A stretch of 64,000 nt of DNA. It comes from Microbulbifer agarilyticus. GTDB taxonomy: Bacteria > Pseudomonadota > Gammaproteobacteria > Pseudomonadales > Cellvibrionaceae. Of this stretch, positions 9,683-18,525 are shown in pieces (position 1 is the first letter of the stretch; each line of letters begins with the position of its first letter). The position numbers and the translations under genes were made by a program. The notes below the pieces were generated by a model. That model was not told the DNA's origin. It searched no databases and saw nothing but the letters and a program-made list of their open reading frames with translations. Where the stretch lies: NCBI RefSeq assembly GCF_019800665.1, contig NZ_JAHVKO010000002.1:62001-126000 (forward strand). The letters are read 5' to 3'.

Positions 9683-9908
9683 TGGAAAGCCAATATTCCC
9701 TGATACTTGTTTTTAGAATCTGCTGTAAAAAAACGCTGTGACCATCAGCACAACCAACAGTATCAACGGCTATTTTCTAACCGTAACTGCGACAGATCTG
9801 GTCAGCAAAGCTGTCGAGCCAGCACATTGCAAAACGGCGGTGTAACACGTACCGTCACGCTCAACTCAACACTTAACTCACTAAATATTGTCGCGAGATA
9901 CTCTGAAA

Positions 9909-10538
9909 ATGGACGCAGCCCTGCCGTTAGAACTCCCCCTGGATATCAACACCGTGAAAGGCTTTCTCGCTGACAGTGAAGGCGCGGCGCTGTACCGGCT
10001 TGCCGCTGAAGCCAGCGACCGCGGCCCCTGCCTGGAAATTGGCAGTTACTGTGGGAAATCCACCATTTACCTGGGCAGTGCCTGCAAACTGATGAACAAC
10101 ACCTTATTTGCGGTAGATCATCACCGTGGATCCGAGGAACATCAGCCTGGCGAGGAGTACCACGATCGCGAGCTGTTCGATGATCGCAGCCAACTTATGG
10201 ATAGTTTCCACGCGTTCCGCACCAATATGCGCGCGGCACAGCTTGAGGAACATGTGGTTCCCGTGGTTGCCCCGACTACCGTGGCAGCGCGCCACTGGAA
10301 CACACCTCTGGGCCTCGTATTTATCGACGGCGGCCACTCCTTTGAGGCCGCCCTCAACGACTATCGTTGCTGGTCGCGCCATATTGTGCCCGGTGGATTC
10401 CTGGCCATTCACGACATCTTCCCAAATCCGGAAGACGGTGGGCAGGCGCCCTATGACATCTACAAACTAGCGCTGGCCTCCGGCCAGTTCGAGCTGGTGG
10501 AGATGGTCGAGACTCTCGGTATCCTGCGCCGACTCTGA
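9909..10538 (+). CDS. Class I SAM-dependent methyltransferase (Methyltransf_24 type)
   Basis: A 209-residue methyltransferase. Motif I is CLEIGSYCGKST near residue 37, and LGLVFIDGGHSFEAALNDY near 135 is the typical acidic post-II segment of the Methyltransf_24 group, often O-methyltransferases of sugars or phenolics. HDIFPNPEDGG follows. An in-frame TTG at 9888 would add seven residues; ribosome sites at both starts are weak. Its 3' end overlaps the 3' end of the opposite toroid-fold gene by 72 bases. Context suggests a role in the same glycan or lipid pathway as the neighbouring minus-strand operon, but the substrate is unknown. Confidence 0.8.
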   Translation: MDAALPLELPLDINTVKGFLADSEGAALYRLAAEASDRGPCLEIGSYCGKSTIYLGSACKLMNNTLFAVDHHRGSEEHQPGEEYHDRELFDDRSQLMDSFHAFRTNMRAAQLEEHVVPVVAPTTVAARHWNTPLGLVFIDGGHSFEAALNDYRCWSRHIVPGGFLAIHDIFPNPEDGGQAPYDIYKLALASGQFELVEMVETLGILRRL

Positions 10539-11645
10539 GGCGCTATTAACCAGGTTCACGCTGGTGAACAGTTTGCTGGCAGGGGTAAGCCCTGCCAGTG
10601 CATCCGCAGCCAACAGCATGGCACCCACCGTCCAGGTGGTTTTCTCCTCAGGCCACACCGCTCTATCCCGGTACACGTAACCCGTCCAGTAACCGCCATC
10701 GCTGTCTTGCCAGCGGTGCAAACCGCGATACAAAGCACGCGCCTTACTCATCTCGCCCGCCGCCAATAAGGCCATGGTTAACTCGCAGGACTCGGCTACG
10801 GTCACCCAGGGTTCATCATTTACACAACGACACCCCAATTCGGGCACCACAAATTCGTCCCATTTCTGCTGCAGGCGCGCCTTGGCTGCGTCGCCGGAGA
10901 AAGCACCGGTCAATACCGGGTAGAACCAATCCATGGAAAAGCGCGCTTTGCTTTCCCAGGTGCGGTCAAATCGATGGGGTTTTTCCCGCAGTGCCACACC
11001 CAGACGCTCGCGCGCTTCGAACCACTCGGGTTTGGATACCTGCAACACCGTGGCAATATTGATCCCACACTCCAGACTCTTGAAGATGGAGGCACACCCG
11101 GTGATCAGCGCGTCCTCCATGGGCGCACCGTCACTATCCACGGCCCACTGAATTTCTCCGTGAGCAGACTGCAGCTTCAGTACAAACTCCAGCGCGGCCT
11201 CAGCCATACCCCAGTTACGCGCGAGAAAAGCGCGATCACCCGAAATGAGATAGTGATGCCAGATCCCGGTGGCAACATAAGCGACGAAGTTTGATTCGCG
11301 CCGCTCACCGTTATCGACTTTATTGTCGCGGTAGGCCGCCCACCAACTGCCATCATCCAACTGCTGGGTCGCCAACCAGGCATATGCCCGCTCAGCGGCG
11401 GCAAACTCTCCGGCAATACTGAGGCCCATAGCCGCTTCCACGTGATCCCAAGGGTCTGCATAGTGCCCTTCAAACCAGGGGATACATCCATCCGCCTGCT
11501 GCTGCGACAAAATATAATCCGCACTCGTCCGCACAAAATTTTTCGGCAGAAGCGGAAACGCGTTTCCACCAGGTGTGGCGTCCGTATCCTGTTCTGTAGA
11601 AGAAACCGCAGGGGAAGCCGCTAGCGTACCCATTACACCGCTCAT
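10467..11645 (-). CDS. Prenyltransferase/squalene-cyclase-like alpha/alpha-toroid protein
   Basis: A 392-residue protein predicted to form an alpha/alpha barrel of the terpenoid cyclase/prenyltransferase class. Repeats of the QW kind are visible: LSQQQADGCIPW near 50, TQQLDDGSWWAAY near 93, and HRWQDSDGGYWTGYVY near 320. The DxDD protonation motif of squalene-hopene cyclases is not seen, so true cyclase activity is doubtful; a glycan-processing or sugar-binding toroid is equally possible. Its ATG overlaps the TGA of the upstream methyltransferase by four bases (ATGA), so translation is coupled. It is the last gene of a GT4-methyltransferase-toroid operon. Confidence 0.7.
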   Translation of the reverse strand: MSGVMGTLAASPAVSSTEQDTDATPGGNAFPLLPKNFVRTSADYILSQQQADGCIPWFEGHYADPWDHVEAAMGLSIAGEFAAAERAYAWLATQQLDDGSWWAAYRDNKVDNGERRESNFVAYVATGIWHHYLISGDRAFLARNWGMAEAALEFVLKLQSAHGEIQWAVDSDGAPMEDALITGCASIFKSLECGINIATVLQVSKPEWFEARERLGVALREKPHRFDRTWESKARFSMDWFYPVLTGAFSGDAAKARLQQKWDEFVVPELGCRCVNDEPWVTVAESCELTMALLAAGEMSKARALYRGLHRWQDSDGGYWTGYVYRDRAVWPEEKTTWTVGAMLLAADALAGLTPASKLFTSVNLVNSASESAQDTESLDHLHQLELAGGQR

Positions 11646-12445
11646 ACCGTCGACTCCTCTGGCAAAGCGGCCTGTTTTGCCGGCGCAGCTTGTGCTGACA
11701 CAACTGATGAATCCTGCGCTACAGGTACATCACGCTCGGCTGATGGTTTTACAAAATACAAGGCAACACTTTTACCCAGTACTGGATTCAATACGGCTTC
11801 TAATCCGCGTGTCAGCATCGGGCGCTCCATCATGTCCCACACCAGGAAACGGTGATACTGGCGCAGGATGGGTTTGTCATCCTGCTCCCAGAACAAGCAT
11901 TTCAGCCACCAGAACGGCGCGTGCAGAGCGTGCGCCTTGTGGCGAGCAAAGTATTTGAACCCCAGGGATTCGATCGCTTTGCGCAGGCCTTTTTCGCGGA
12001 AGATACGAATGTGCCCGCCCTCTACCTGGTGATAGGCATCGGACAATTTCCAGCACACCCACTCGGGAAAAAATGCCGGCACGGTTGCAGCAAATACGCC
12101 GCAAGGCTTTAACACTCGCAGAATTTCGCCAAGCACGCCCTGATAGTCCTCGATGTGCTCGAGTACTTCTGAGCAAATGACCACGTCAAAATGATCCGCA
12201 GGAAACGGTAACTCCAGCGCATTACCAACACAGAACTGTAAACTGCCCGCTTGCTGGCCACTGTCTGCAAAGGGTTGCGCGCGTTCGGCTGCGGTGGCCA
12301 AATCCTGCGCACTCAAATCGACGCCAAAAATTTCGACCTGGTCAGTGATGGAGAAATGAATCGCATGGCGTCCTTCGCCACAACCAAGATCCAGCACACG
12401 CTGCCCTGGCCGCAAATTCAGCAACTTGGGGTCAACCGTAATCAT
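11642..12445 (-). CDS. Class I SAM-dependent methyltransferase (Methyltransf_11 type)
   Basis: A 267-residue methyltransferase. Motif I is VLDLGCGEGRHAIHF at about 18-32, motif II/III is FDVVICSEVLEHI near 105, and the post-core LRVLKPCGVFAATVP is typical of the UbiE/Methyltransf_11 group. A C-terminal extension of about 100 residues, rich in Trp and Arg, may bind a lipid-linked or glycan acceptor. It is the middle gene of a tightly coupled operon: its ATG overlaps the upstream GT4 stop by one base (TGATG) and its own stop overlaps the next ATG by four. Substrate unknown. Confidence 0.85.
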   Translation of the reverse strand: MITVDPKLLNLRPGQRVLDLGCGEGRHAIHFSITDQVEIFGVDLSAQDLATAAERAQPFADSGQQAGSLQFCVGNALELPFPADHFDVVICSEVLEHIEDYQGVLGEILRVLKPCGVFAATVPAFFPEWVCWKLSDAYHQVEGGHIRIFREKGLRKAIESLGFKYFARHKAHALHAPFWWLKCLFWEQDDKPILRQYHRFLVWDMMERPMLTRGLEAVLNPVLGKSVALYFVKPSAERDVPVAQDSSVVSAQAAPAKQAALPEESTV

Positions 12446-13872
12446 CAGGCAGCGGCTCCCCGACTATTGGTATTGGGATCAATCTCATCGCTGGCATTAA
12501 CATAATCCGTCTGCTCAGTAGAAACCGCTGACGATGCACCTGGAAAAGCCTGTGGTTGAGAGCGTAACGAGGTAGCACTCGTCGTCGCGCTCTGAGCGGC
12601 CTTAACAATCACGCTGCGGTAATACGCCACCAAGTTCTCGGCAGCCACTTGCCAGGAAAACAACTCTTCGATACGACGGCGCCCGGCTTTACCCAAAGAC
12701 GCGTGCAAAGCTGGATCTTGCAGCACCTGTTCGATCGCGCGCGCCAAAGCAGAACTATCACCAGCGGGAACCACAATCCCGGCATCACCAACAACTTCGG
12801 GTAGTGCACCGCCATCACTGGAAATCACCGGCACCCCACAGGCCATGGCTTCACCTGCGGGAAGCCCAAAGCCCTCATAAAGAGATGGGCACACAACCAT
12901 GCCCGCAGAGGCGTAATATCGCGCCATTTCCTCATTGGAGATTCCCGATACAAAACGCACACTGGATTCAAGGTCAAGTTCGCGCAGCAGCTGTTCGGTC
13001 GCCCCGCCCTCCTGCAGCTTACCCACCACCAGCAATTCCAACTGCGGATAGCGGGCACGTAGCGAAGCCATTGCTTGCAACAGAAAACGCAGCCCCTTCA
13101 GCGGCTGGTCTGCCGATGCAGTCGTCATAATACGCATGGGGTTCTGGTGGACGTCGGCTTGCGGCCTGAACAGCTGTGTATCGATACCGTTGTAAATCAA
13201 TTTCAGCTGCTCGGGTAACACACCAAACTGCGACACGATGTCGTCGAACGACTGCGAGGAAACGGTGACGATGTGCTTCAGCTTACGAGACACCCGGATC
13301 TGCATGCCGAGAAAACTGTGCCAGCGGCGCACCAGCAACCGATAAAACCAATCCGGCGCGGCATCCAGCGCCAGCTGCCGATCACGGGTAATCGGATGAT
13401 GAATAGTTGCCACCACAGGCAGGCCGGACTTTTCGATGTCCAGCAAGCCATAGCACAGCGACTGATTGTCGTGCACCACGTCGTAATTCCGACCGTGCTT
13501 GCGCAAGTAACGGGCAACTCGCCGGCCAAAGGTATATGGCTCGACGAAGCCACCGGTGAGTTTGCCAAACCATTCGTAAAAGTCTGCCCAACTCAATAAA
13601 TGCTTGAATTTCAGTGCACGAGTGGGTTTTGGGTGTTCGTATAAATTGAGGCCTGGCATTTTGATCAGGCGCACACGCGGGTCGAGTTCCGGGTAGGGCT
13701 GCCCAGAAATCACGTCCACTTTGTGCCCTGCATCCGTAAGCGCCTTGCTCAGGTAATGAAGGTAAACACCCTGACCACCGCAGTGGGGATGACTTCGATA
13801 TCCGAGCAAGCAAATATTCAGGGGCCTGGATTCGGCCGATGGACCGTCGGTGTGATTTCCCAAGGCGGTCAT
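12445..13872 (-). CDS. Glycosyltransferase family 4 protein
   Basis: A 475-residue GT4 glycosyltransferase and first gene of the coupled trio. The N-terminal acceptor half has the glycine-rich HPHCGGQGVYLHYLSKAL near residue 32. The C-terminal donor half has IYNGIDTQLFRP near 235, RIMTTASADQPLKGLRFLL near 255, and the E-x7-E donor motif (PSLYEGFGLPAGEAMACGVPVI) near 340. A low-complexity Ser/Ala/Thr-rich tail of about 50 residues follows. GGGGAA precedes the ATG. It probably transfers a hexose to a lipid or glycan that the two downstream enzymes then modify. Confidence 0.9.
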   Translation of the reverse strand: MTALGNHTDGPSAESRPLNICLLGYRSHPHCGGQGVYLHYLSKALTDAGHKVDVISGQPYPELDPRVRLIKMPGLNLYEHPKPTRALKFKHLLSWADFYEWFGKLTGGFVEPYTFGRRVARYLRKHGRNYDVVHDNQSLCYGLLDIEKSGLPVVATIHHPITRDRQLALDAAPDWFYRLLVRRWHSFLGMQIRVSRKLKHIVTVSSQSFDDIVSQFGVLPEQLKLIYNGIDTQLFRPQADVHQNPMRIMTTASADQPLKGLRFLLQAMASLRARYPQLELLVVGKLQEGGATEQLLRELDLESSVRFVSGISNEEMARYYASAGMVVCPSLYEGFGLPAGEAMACGVPVISSDGGALPEVVGDAGIVVPAGDSSALARAIEQVLQDPALHASLGKAGRRRIEELFSWQVAAENLVAYYRSVIVKAAQSATTSATSLRSQPQAFPGASSAVSTEQTDYVNASDEIDPNTNSRGAAA

Positions 13873-14151
13873 AAATTCCCCGTAATTATTGTTCTGGCGG
13901 GCAATTAATCCGATTCCGCCGCTAGCAACCGGAATTTGCCGGTTCTGGATGGGGCGAAGAATACACTGGCGGGGATATGACTGCTAGGCAAAACCCAACC
14001 ACATCGAAGGCCAGACCACTCAGTCCAAAACCGCCAAATCAGGGTAAAAATCTACCGGTACACGGCACATTTCGCCCCTGAAAGGGACGACAAAGCCTCG
14101 GCCCACCACACCTGGCGGGCCAAGACAAAGGAGTCTGGAGCATTTGTTCGA

Positions 14152-14967
14152 TCAGAAGCTGAACTTATAGCCCACTCCCAGATTAAAGATCCAGGAATCG
14201 TAGTCCAGGTCCTCGCGGATACGAATGGTGTCGAAGACAATATCATTTCTGAGCGCAATATTATCAACACCCAACTCCAATTCTGGGTCCGCATCCACCC
14301 ACATCGCAGAGGCATTGAACAGCCAGTTAGCATTGCGGCCGAACTCAATGTCGATACCTACCTGAGCAGTCCAACCCCAAGAGCTACCGAAATTCATCAG
14401 ACCACGATCTGCCCGGCCAACAAATTGCCCGTTATCGTTAATCACATCCTCAATGAATACTGGCCGCAGGAAATCCTGCTTGATGTCGGTGTAGTTTACG
14501 CCCAGCCCAAAATACGGTTGGACCCAACTTTCTACGCACACCGGATACCAGTTGGCAAACAGGCTGGTCACACTCGTATCAAATCCGCGCAGGTTATCAC
14601 GGCGGCGAATGTCGATATCCTGACCAGTGGCAGTTATGGTGTAGTCCGCATCCATGTCAGCCTGGTTCATGTGATACAACTCAACCGCCCAGTGGTCGGC
14701 GACAAAGAAAGTACCATTAATAAACCAAGAGGAGTCGCTATCGAAAGTAATACGCTCGCGAATCTCTACCGGAATCGTCGCATCCGGATCATCTGGATCC
14801 ACAATATCGATAACGTTGCGGCTGGAATAAGCGGAGGTGCTATCCGCGTCGATATAAGAACCGCCGACGCGGAATATGAAATCGCCACCAGTAAAGTCGG
14901 CAATCGCCGGTGAGGTCGCACTGGCGGCGGCAATCGCCAGCGGCAGAAGAAGAGACTTGGTTCGCAT
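14152..14967 (-). CDS. OmpW family outer-membrane protein
   Basis: A 271-residue eight-stranded barrel protein of the OmpW family. A signal peptide (MRTKSLLLPLAIAAASATSP..IADF) is followed by the typical opening FIFRVGGSYIDADS, central DHWAVELYHMNQADMDADY, YFGLGVNYTDIKQDF and the closing FNLGVGYKFSF with a terminal Phe. ATG 14967 has AAGGAG six bases upstream, better than the ORF limit at 15012. OmpW proteins form narrow hydrophobic channels and often respond to salt, iron or oxidants. It is a single gene with its own promoter region. Confidence 0.92.
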   Translation of the reverse strand: MRTKSLLLPLAIAAASATSPAIADFTGGDFIFRVGGSYIDADSTSAYSSRNVIDIVDPDDPDATIPVEIRERITFDSDSSWFINGTFFVADHWAVELYHMNQADMDADYTITATGQDIDIRRRDNLRGFDTSVTSLFANWYPVCVESWVQPYFGLGVNYTDIKQDFLRPVFIEDVINDNGQFVGRADRGLMNFGSSWGWTAQVGIDIEFGRNANWLFNASAMWVDADPELELGVDNIALRNDIVFDTIRIREDLDYDSWIFNLGVGYKFSF

Positions 14968-15047
14968 GGTAACTCCTTTTAACACTAAATGCTCCATAGC
15001 CGCCGGGGACAACGAACAAAAAATGACCCGTGCGTGCGGTTAGTTTC

Positions 15048-15078
15048 AGTATAGGTGGAGTTTTCTAAAAAACAGCAA
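15048..15078 (-). promoter_or_regulatory. Candidate ompW promoter
   Basis: On the minus strand, TTGCTG (15078-15073), a 19-base spacer, and TATACT (15053-15048), about 80 bases before the ATG. The spacer is long, so the -35 assignment is weak. Confidence 0.3.
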
Positions 15079-15136
15079 GTACTGCCTAAGGTTTAAGCCG
15101 CAAATGGGAAGAAATTTCTGCAAAAAGTTTTCGACC

Positions 15137-15163
15137 AAAAAAAATGCCCGCCATAGGGCGGGC
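15137..15163 (-). terminator. Rho-independent terminator
   Basis: On the minus strand GCCCGCC, loop CTAT, GGCGGGC, then A and eight T. It ends transcription from the glutamine synthetase-like gene about 210 bases upstream. Confidence 0.85.
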
Positions 15164-15375
15164 CAGATTTCTCGAACACACTTTCAGGAGGAGAGTTTGC
15201 GACGCACTGAGCAAACAAGTACTCAGTTGTCTGTGTTTAGGTATAGCAGAGCAGGCACTGCTACTTCCTGAACTGTCATCAAACCCTTTGCATTGTGGCG
15301 GTAAACTGCGCCGAGCAAAGCCGTGGCGGATTAAATAGCCGAAGCTCTGTCATTAAAGTATTTATCGAAGGCAAA

Positions 15376-16761
15376 TCACGCGCGATGCAAATAACTCTGG
15401 TATTCAACGTCAGTAACTCGCGCGGCAATTTCCGCCTGCTCCTGTCGTTTCAATAATACAAACAGATCTACAAATTCCGGATCAAGGTATTCACGCCACA
15501 ATGCACTTTGCTCGAAGCGCTTGAGCGCGCCACTCCAGGTATTGATGAGCTGTTCACTCTCTACCTGATACGCATCACCTTCCACCGGTGCGCCTGGCTG
15601 GAGCTTATTTTCCAAACCATGACAAACTCCGGCAAGAATTGCCGCCAACACCAGATAGGCATTCACATCGGCACCGGCGATACGGTGCTCAATGCGGCGC
15701 GCAGCTGGCTCACTAGCGGGAATACGGAATGTCACCGTCCGGTTGTCATAGCCCCAACACAGATTCAAGGGTGCATGACTGCTTTCCTGAAAGCGGCGGT
15801 AGGAGTTCGCGTGAGGGGCAAAAATTGCCATGGCGTCATTAGCAGTCGCCATCATACCCGCCACGGCTTGCTGCAATAATTCAGAGCCTTCATCGGTGCC
15901 GTCGTTAAAGACGTTATTGCCATCTTTATCGACCAGACTCATATGCACATGCATACCATTCCCGGCGAGCTCTCCAAATGGCTTGGCCATGGTACTAACC
16001 CGAAGCCCATGGCTGCGTGCAACACCTTTTAACAGACGTTTGAACAGCAAGGTCTGATCGGCAACTTTTACCGGGTCATCGCTATGCAATAAATTGATTT
16101 CGAACTGGCCGGGTGCGCACTCAGACAGAATAGAGTCAGCAGGAATTCCCTGCTCTTCACAGGCAGCGCGCACATCGGCAAAGAAATGCCGCTGGGCATC
16201 CAACTCTGCCAGGTCGTACACATCGGTAGAAGGCACCAGCTCGCTGTCATTGTCACTAACCGGACGCGGGCGCCCCAATTCATCGGAGTCCTCTCGCAAC
16301 AGGTAGAACTCCACCTCGGTAGCACACACGGCCTTCAGCCCCAGACGCGCGAGGCGTTCAACCACTTTCTGCAGTTGCGCGCGCGGGTCTGCGTAAAGCA
16401 CAGAACCGTCGGCTTCGTGCAACTGCATGTGCAGCTGTGCAGTCTGCTCCCGATGCCATGGCGCCAGACAAATTGGCGAGACCGGTTGGCACACCCCGTC
16501 ACTATCACCACTGGCAAATACCAGCGGACTGTTTTCAATATCGCGACCCCAAATATCCAGGCTCACGGCACTGCGGGGCATTTGCAAGCCACCCTTCAAT
16601 AATTTTTTGGCGGAATCTGCGGGCAGCCACTTCCCCCTCGGCACACCGTTAATGTCGAAGGCGAAGCCTTCGATCCATTTAAGGTCCGGGTGATCCGCAA
16701 GGAACGCATTCGAGGTTTCGAGGATTTCCGCGGGCGGCTGATATTTTTCTTTTGCTGCCAT
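15376..16761 (-). CDS. Glutamine synthetase family, probable gamma-glutamylpolyamine ligase (PuuA type)
   Basis: A 461-residue GlnA-like ligase, close in length to gamma-glutamylputrescine synthetase. The N-terminal beta-grasp region (WIEGFAFDINGVPRGKWLP) is followed by catalytic segments: ATEVEFYLLRE near 146, the CAPGQFEINLLHSDD segment near 216, GNGMHVHMSLVDKDGNN near 265, and ESSHAPLNLCWGYDNRTVTFRIP near 330, whose open NRT..RIP loop is typical of PuuA-type rather than true glutamine synthetases. It likely joins glutamate to putrescine or a related amine with ATP. It follows the SpuC-like aminotransferase after 81 bases on the same strand, supporting a polyamine role. Confidence 0.85.
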   Translation of the reverse strand: MAAKEKYQPPAEILETSNAFLADHPDLKWIEGFAFDINGVPRGKWLPADSAKKLLKGGLQMPRSAVSLDIWGRDIENSPLVFASGDSDGVCQPVSPICLAPWHREQTAQLHMQLHEADGSVLYADPRAQLQKVVERLARLGLKAVCATEVEFYLLREDSDELGRPRPVSDNDSELVPSTDVYDLAELDAQRHFFADVRAACEEQGIPADSILSECAPGQFEINLLHSDDPVKVADQTLLFKRLLKGVARSHGLRVSTMAKPFGELAGNGMHVHMSLVDKDGNNVFNDGTDEGSELLQQAVAGMMATANDAMAIFAPHANSYRRFQESSHAPLNLCWGYDNRTVTFRIPASEPAARRIEHRIAGADVNAYLVLAAILAGVCHGLENKLQPGAPVEGDAYQVESEQLINTWSGALKRFEQSALWREYLDPEFVDLFVLLKRQEQAEIAARVTDVEYQSYLHRA

Positions 16762-16842
16762 AAAAGGGATTCACGCTGTTGAAGGATGCTATTGAAAGGG
16801 GACGACCCCCACTACAAATCTAGTGGAGGCCTAGTTTGGATA

Positions 16843-18192
16843 TTACGCCATAGCCTTGGCGGTTTCATCCAGCGCACGGTGCGCCTTGTCCACCAGCTCG
16901 TCAATATGTGCGGTATCCAGAATCAGCGGCGGAGCAATAATCATGGTGTCGCCCGTTGCCCGCATCACCAGTCCGTTCTTGATGCTCATATCGCGACAAA
17001 CAGCACCAGCAGTGCAGTCATCGTCAAAGCGCGCGCGGCTGCCTTTATCTTTCACCAGCTCCAGTGCACCTACCAGGCCGAGAGTTCGCGCCTCGCCCAC
17101 GATTGGGTGATCAGCCAGTTCCGCCCAGCGCTTGGCAAGGTATGGTCCAGTGACATCACGCACGTTTTCAATGATCTTTTCATTGCGCAGGATGTTGACG
17201 GTCACGATACCCGCCATACAGGCTGCCGGGTGCGCAGAGTAAGTATAACCATGGGTAAACTCACCACCCTTGGCCTTGATGACTTCCGCCACACGGTCGC
17301 TCACCATGGTGCCGCCGAGTGGGAAGTAACCATTGGTAACTGCCTTGGCAAAGGTCATCAGGTCCGGCTTCATACCGTAGTAATCCGCACCAAACCATTC
17401 ACCGGTACGTCCGAAGCCAAAGATCACCTCGTCCATTACCAGCAGGATGTCGTACTGATCCAGAACCTTCTTCACTTCCGGCCAGTAAGTTTCCGGCGGA
17501 ATAATCACACCACCCGCACCCTGAATTGGCTCGGCGATAAAGGCGGCTACTTTTTCCGGCCCCAGTTCCTGGATTTTTTCATCCAGACAACGCGCGGCGT
17601 AGATACCAAACTCTTCCGGTGACATGTCACCACCTTCACCGAACCAGTATGGCTGCTGAATGTGCTCAATGTAGTCCAGCGCCTGGAACTGCTTATGCAT
17701 ACCACTCATGCCACCCAGGCTGGCACCACCAATAGTGGAACCGTGATAGGCGTTCTGGCGAGAGATCACAATGCGCTTCTGCGGCTGGTCTTTCAGATCC
17801 CAGTAGCGACGGATGATTCGCAGGTTGGTGTCATTGGCCTCACTACCGGAACCGGTGAAGAACACGTTGTTCATACCAGCCGGGGTCACCTCGGAAAGCA
17901 GGTCGGCGAGTTCAATGGAGGGCACGGTGGTGCACTGGAAGAAGCTGTTGTAGAACGGCAGCTTGTTGAGCTGCTCGTAGATGGCTTCACTGATTTCCCG
18001 ACGGCTGTAGCCAAGGTTACAACACCACAGGCCGGACATGCCGTCGAGCATGGTGTGGCCATCAATATCGGTGATGTACGGACCTTCCGCACTGGTGATT
18101 ACACGGGTGCCCTGTTTGCCAAGGTCGTGGAAATCGGTAAACGGATGCAACAGGTGATCGCGGTCATGCTGTTGTAGCTGATTTTTGTTCAT
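16843..18192 (-). CDS. Class III aminotransferase, SpuC-like (putrescine/polyamine:pyruvate)
   Basis: A 449-residue PLP-dependent class III aminotransferase. Visible marks: VFFTGSGSEANDTNLRI near 115 (PLP phosphate), NAYHGSTIGGASLGG near 155, the VMDEVIFGFGRTGEWFG segment near 260 (PLP Asp), and MTFAKAVTNGYFPLGG near 290 with the Schiff-base Lys. The pattern matches the SpuC/putrescine-pyruvate group; beta-alanine:pyruvate aminotransferases are close relatives. ATG 18192 has CAGGAG upstream; the frame's extra 38 residues before it are not conserved-looking. With the PuuA-like gene downstream it suggests breakdown of putrescine, agmatine-derived amines or similar. Confidence 0.88.
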   Translation of the reverse strand: MNKNQLQQHDRDHLLHPFTDFHDLGKQGTRVITSAEGPYITDIDGHTMLDGMSGLWCCNLGYSRREISEAIYEQLNKLPFYNSFFQCTTVPSIELADLLSEVTPAGMNNVFFTGSGSEANDTNLRIIRRYWDLKDQPQKRIVISRQNAYHGSTIGGASLGGMSGMHKQFQALDYIEHIQQPYWFGEGGDMSPEEFGIYAARCLDEKIQELGPEKVAAFIAEPIQGAGGVIIPPETYWPEVKKVLDQYDILLVMDEVIFGFGRTGEWFGADYYGMKPDLMTFAKAVTNGYFPLGGTMVSDRVAEVIKAKGGEFTHGYTYSAHPAACMAGIVTVNILRNEKIIENVRDVTGPYLAKRWAELADHPIVGEARTLGLVGALELVKDKGSRARFDDDCTAGAVCRDMSIKNGLVMRATGDTMIIAPPLILDTAHIDELVDKAHRALDETAKAMA

Positions 18193-18525
18193 GAACTCAC
18201 TCCTGAATCGAAAAACGCCTGCGCCATCTATACATTGCAGACAGCGCCGTAAAATGTGATCACATTCTAGAGGCAAGACCGGAAGTGGTGCAACCGCTAT
18301 TCGCAACTCAGTCGCACCTCAGTCGCAAAGAGGCCACCGCCGCACGAATAGCACTAGCCTAGTGCCACCGGGCCACGAGTAGTTGCGCGGTTTGAGACCA
18401 GTAATCGCGAGGGAGTAAAGAAAGTAGAGAGGCAAGGCCGAGAAACGGCCTGAAACGCCGAGAAAATAGCAGACCAGCCGGTCAATGAGGTAAATCACAT
18501 GGACCAGCCGGTAGAAATTGAAAAG
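18193..18525. other. 333-base region upstream of the aminotransferase operon
   Basis: It contains the operon leader and a 14-bp perfect palindrome AATGTGATCACATT (18253-18266), a good operator candidate. A short hairpin (AGGCCG/CGGCCT, 18436-18452) and an 11-bp direct repeat GACCAGCCGGT (18472 and 18502) lie nearer the cyanophycinase stop. No gene is seen. Confidence 0.55.
18253..18266. promoter_or_regulatory. Palindromic operator candidate
   Basis: AATGTGATCACATT is a perfect 14-bp palindrome 61 bases before the aminotransferase ATG. It lacks the 6-base gap of a CRP site and could be bound by a GntR- or cupin-type polyamine regulator. Confidence 0.45.

Larger units (their letters stand above)
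14968..15375. other. 408-base intergenic region: ompW promoter and terminator
   Basis: This gap holds the ompW promoter and leader (14968-15078), a minus-strand terminator (15137-15163), and about 210 bases of long 3' untranslated region after the glutamine synthetase-like gene. A 64-codon plus-strand frame at 15144 runs through the terminator and has no ribosome site. I see no tRNA. A small RNA released from the 3' region is possible but unsupported. Confidence 0.6.

Noticed and set aside
15144-15338. A 64-codon plus-strand frame after the ompW promoter
   Set aside because: It begins inside a terminator stem and has no ribosome site.
18253-18266. A CRP site reading of TGTGATCACA
   Set aside because: CRP needs about six bases between TGTGA and TCACA; here the halves are adjacent, so another regulator is more likely.
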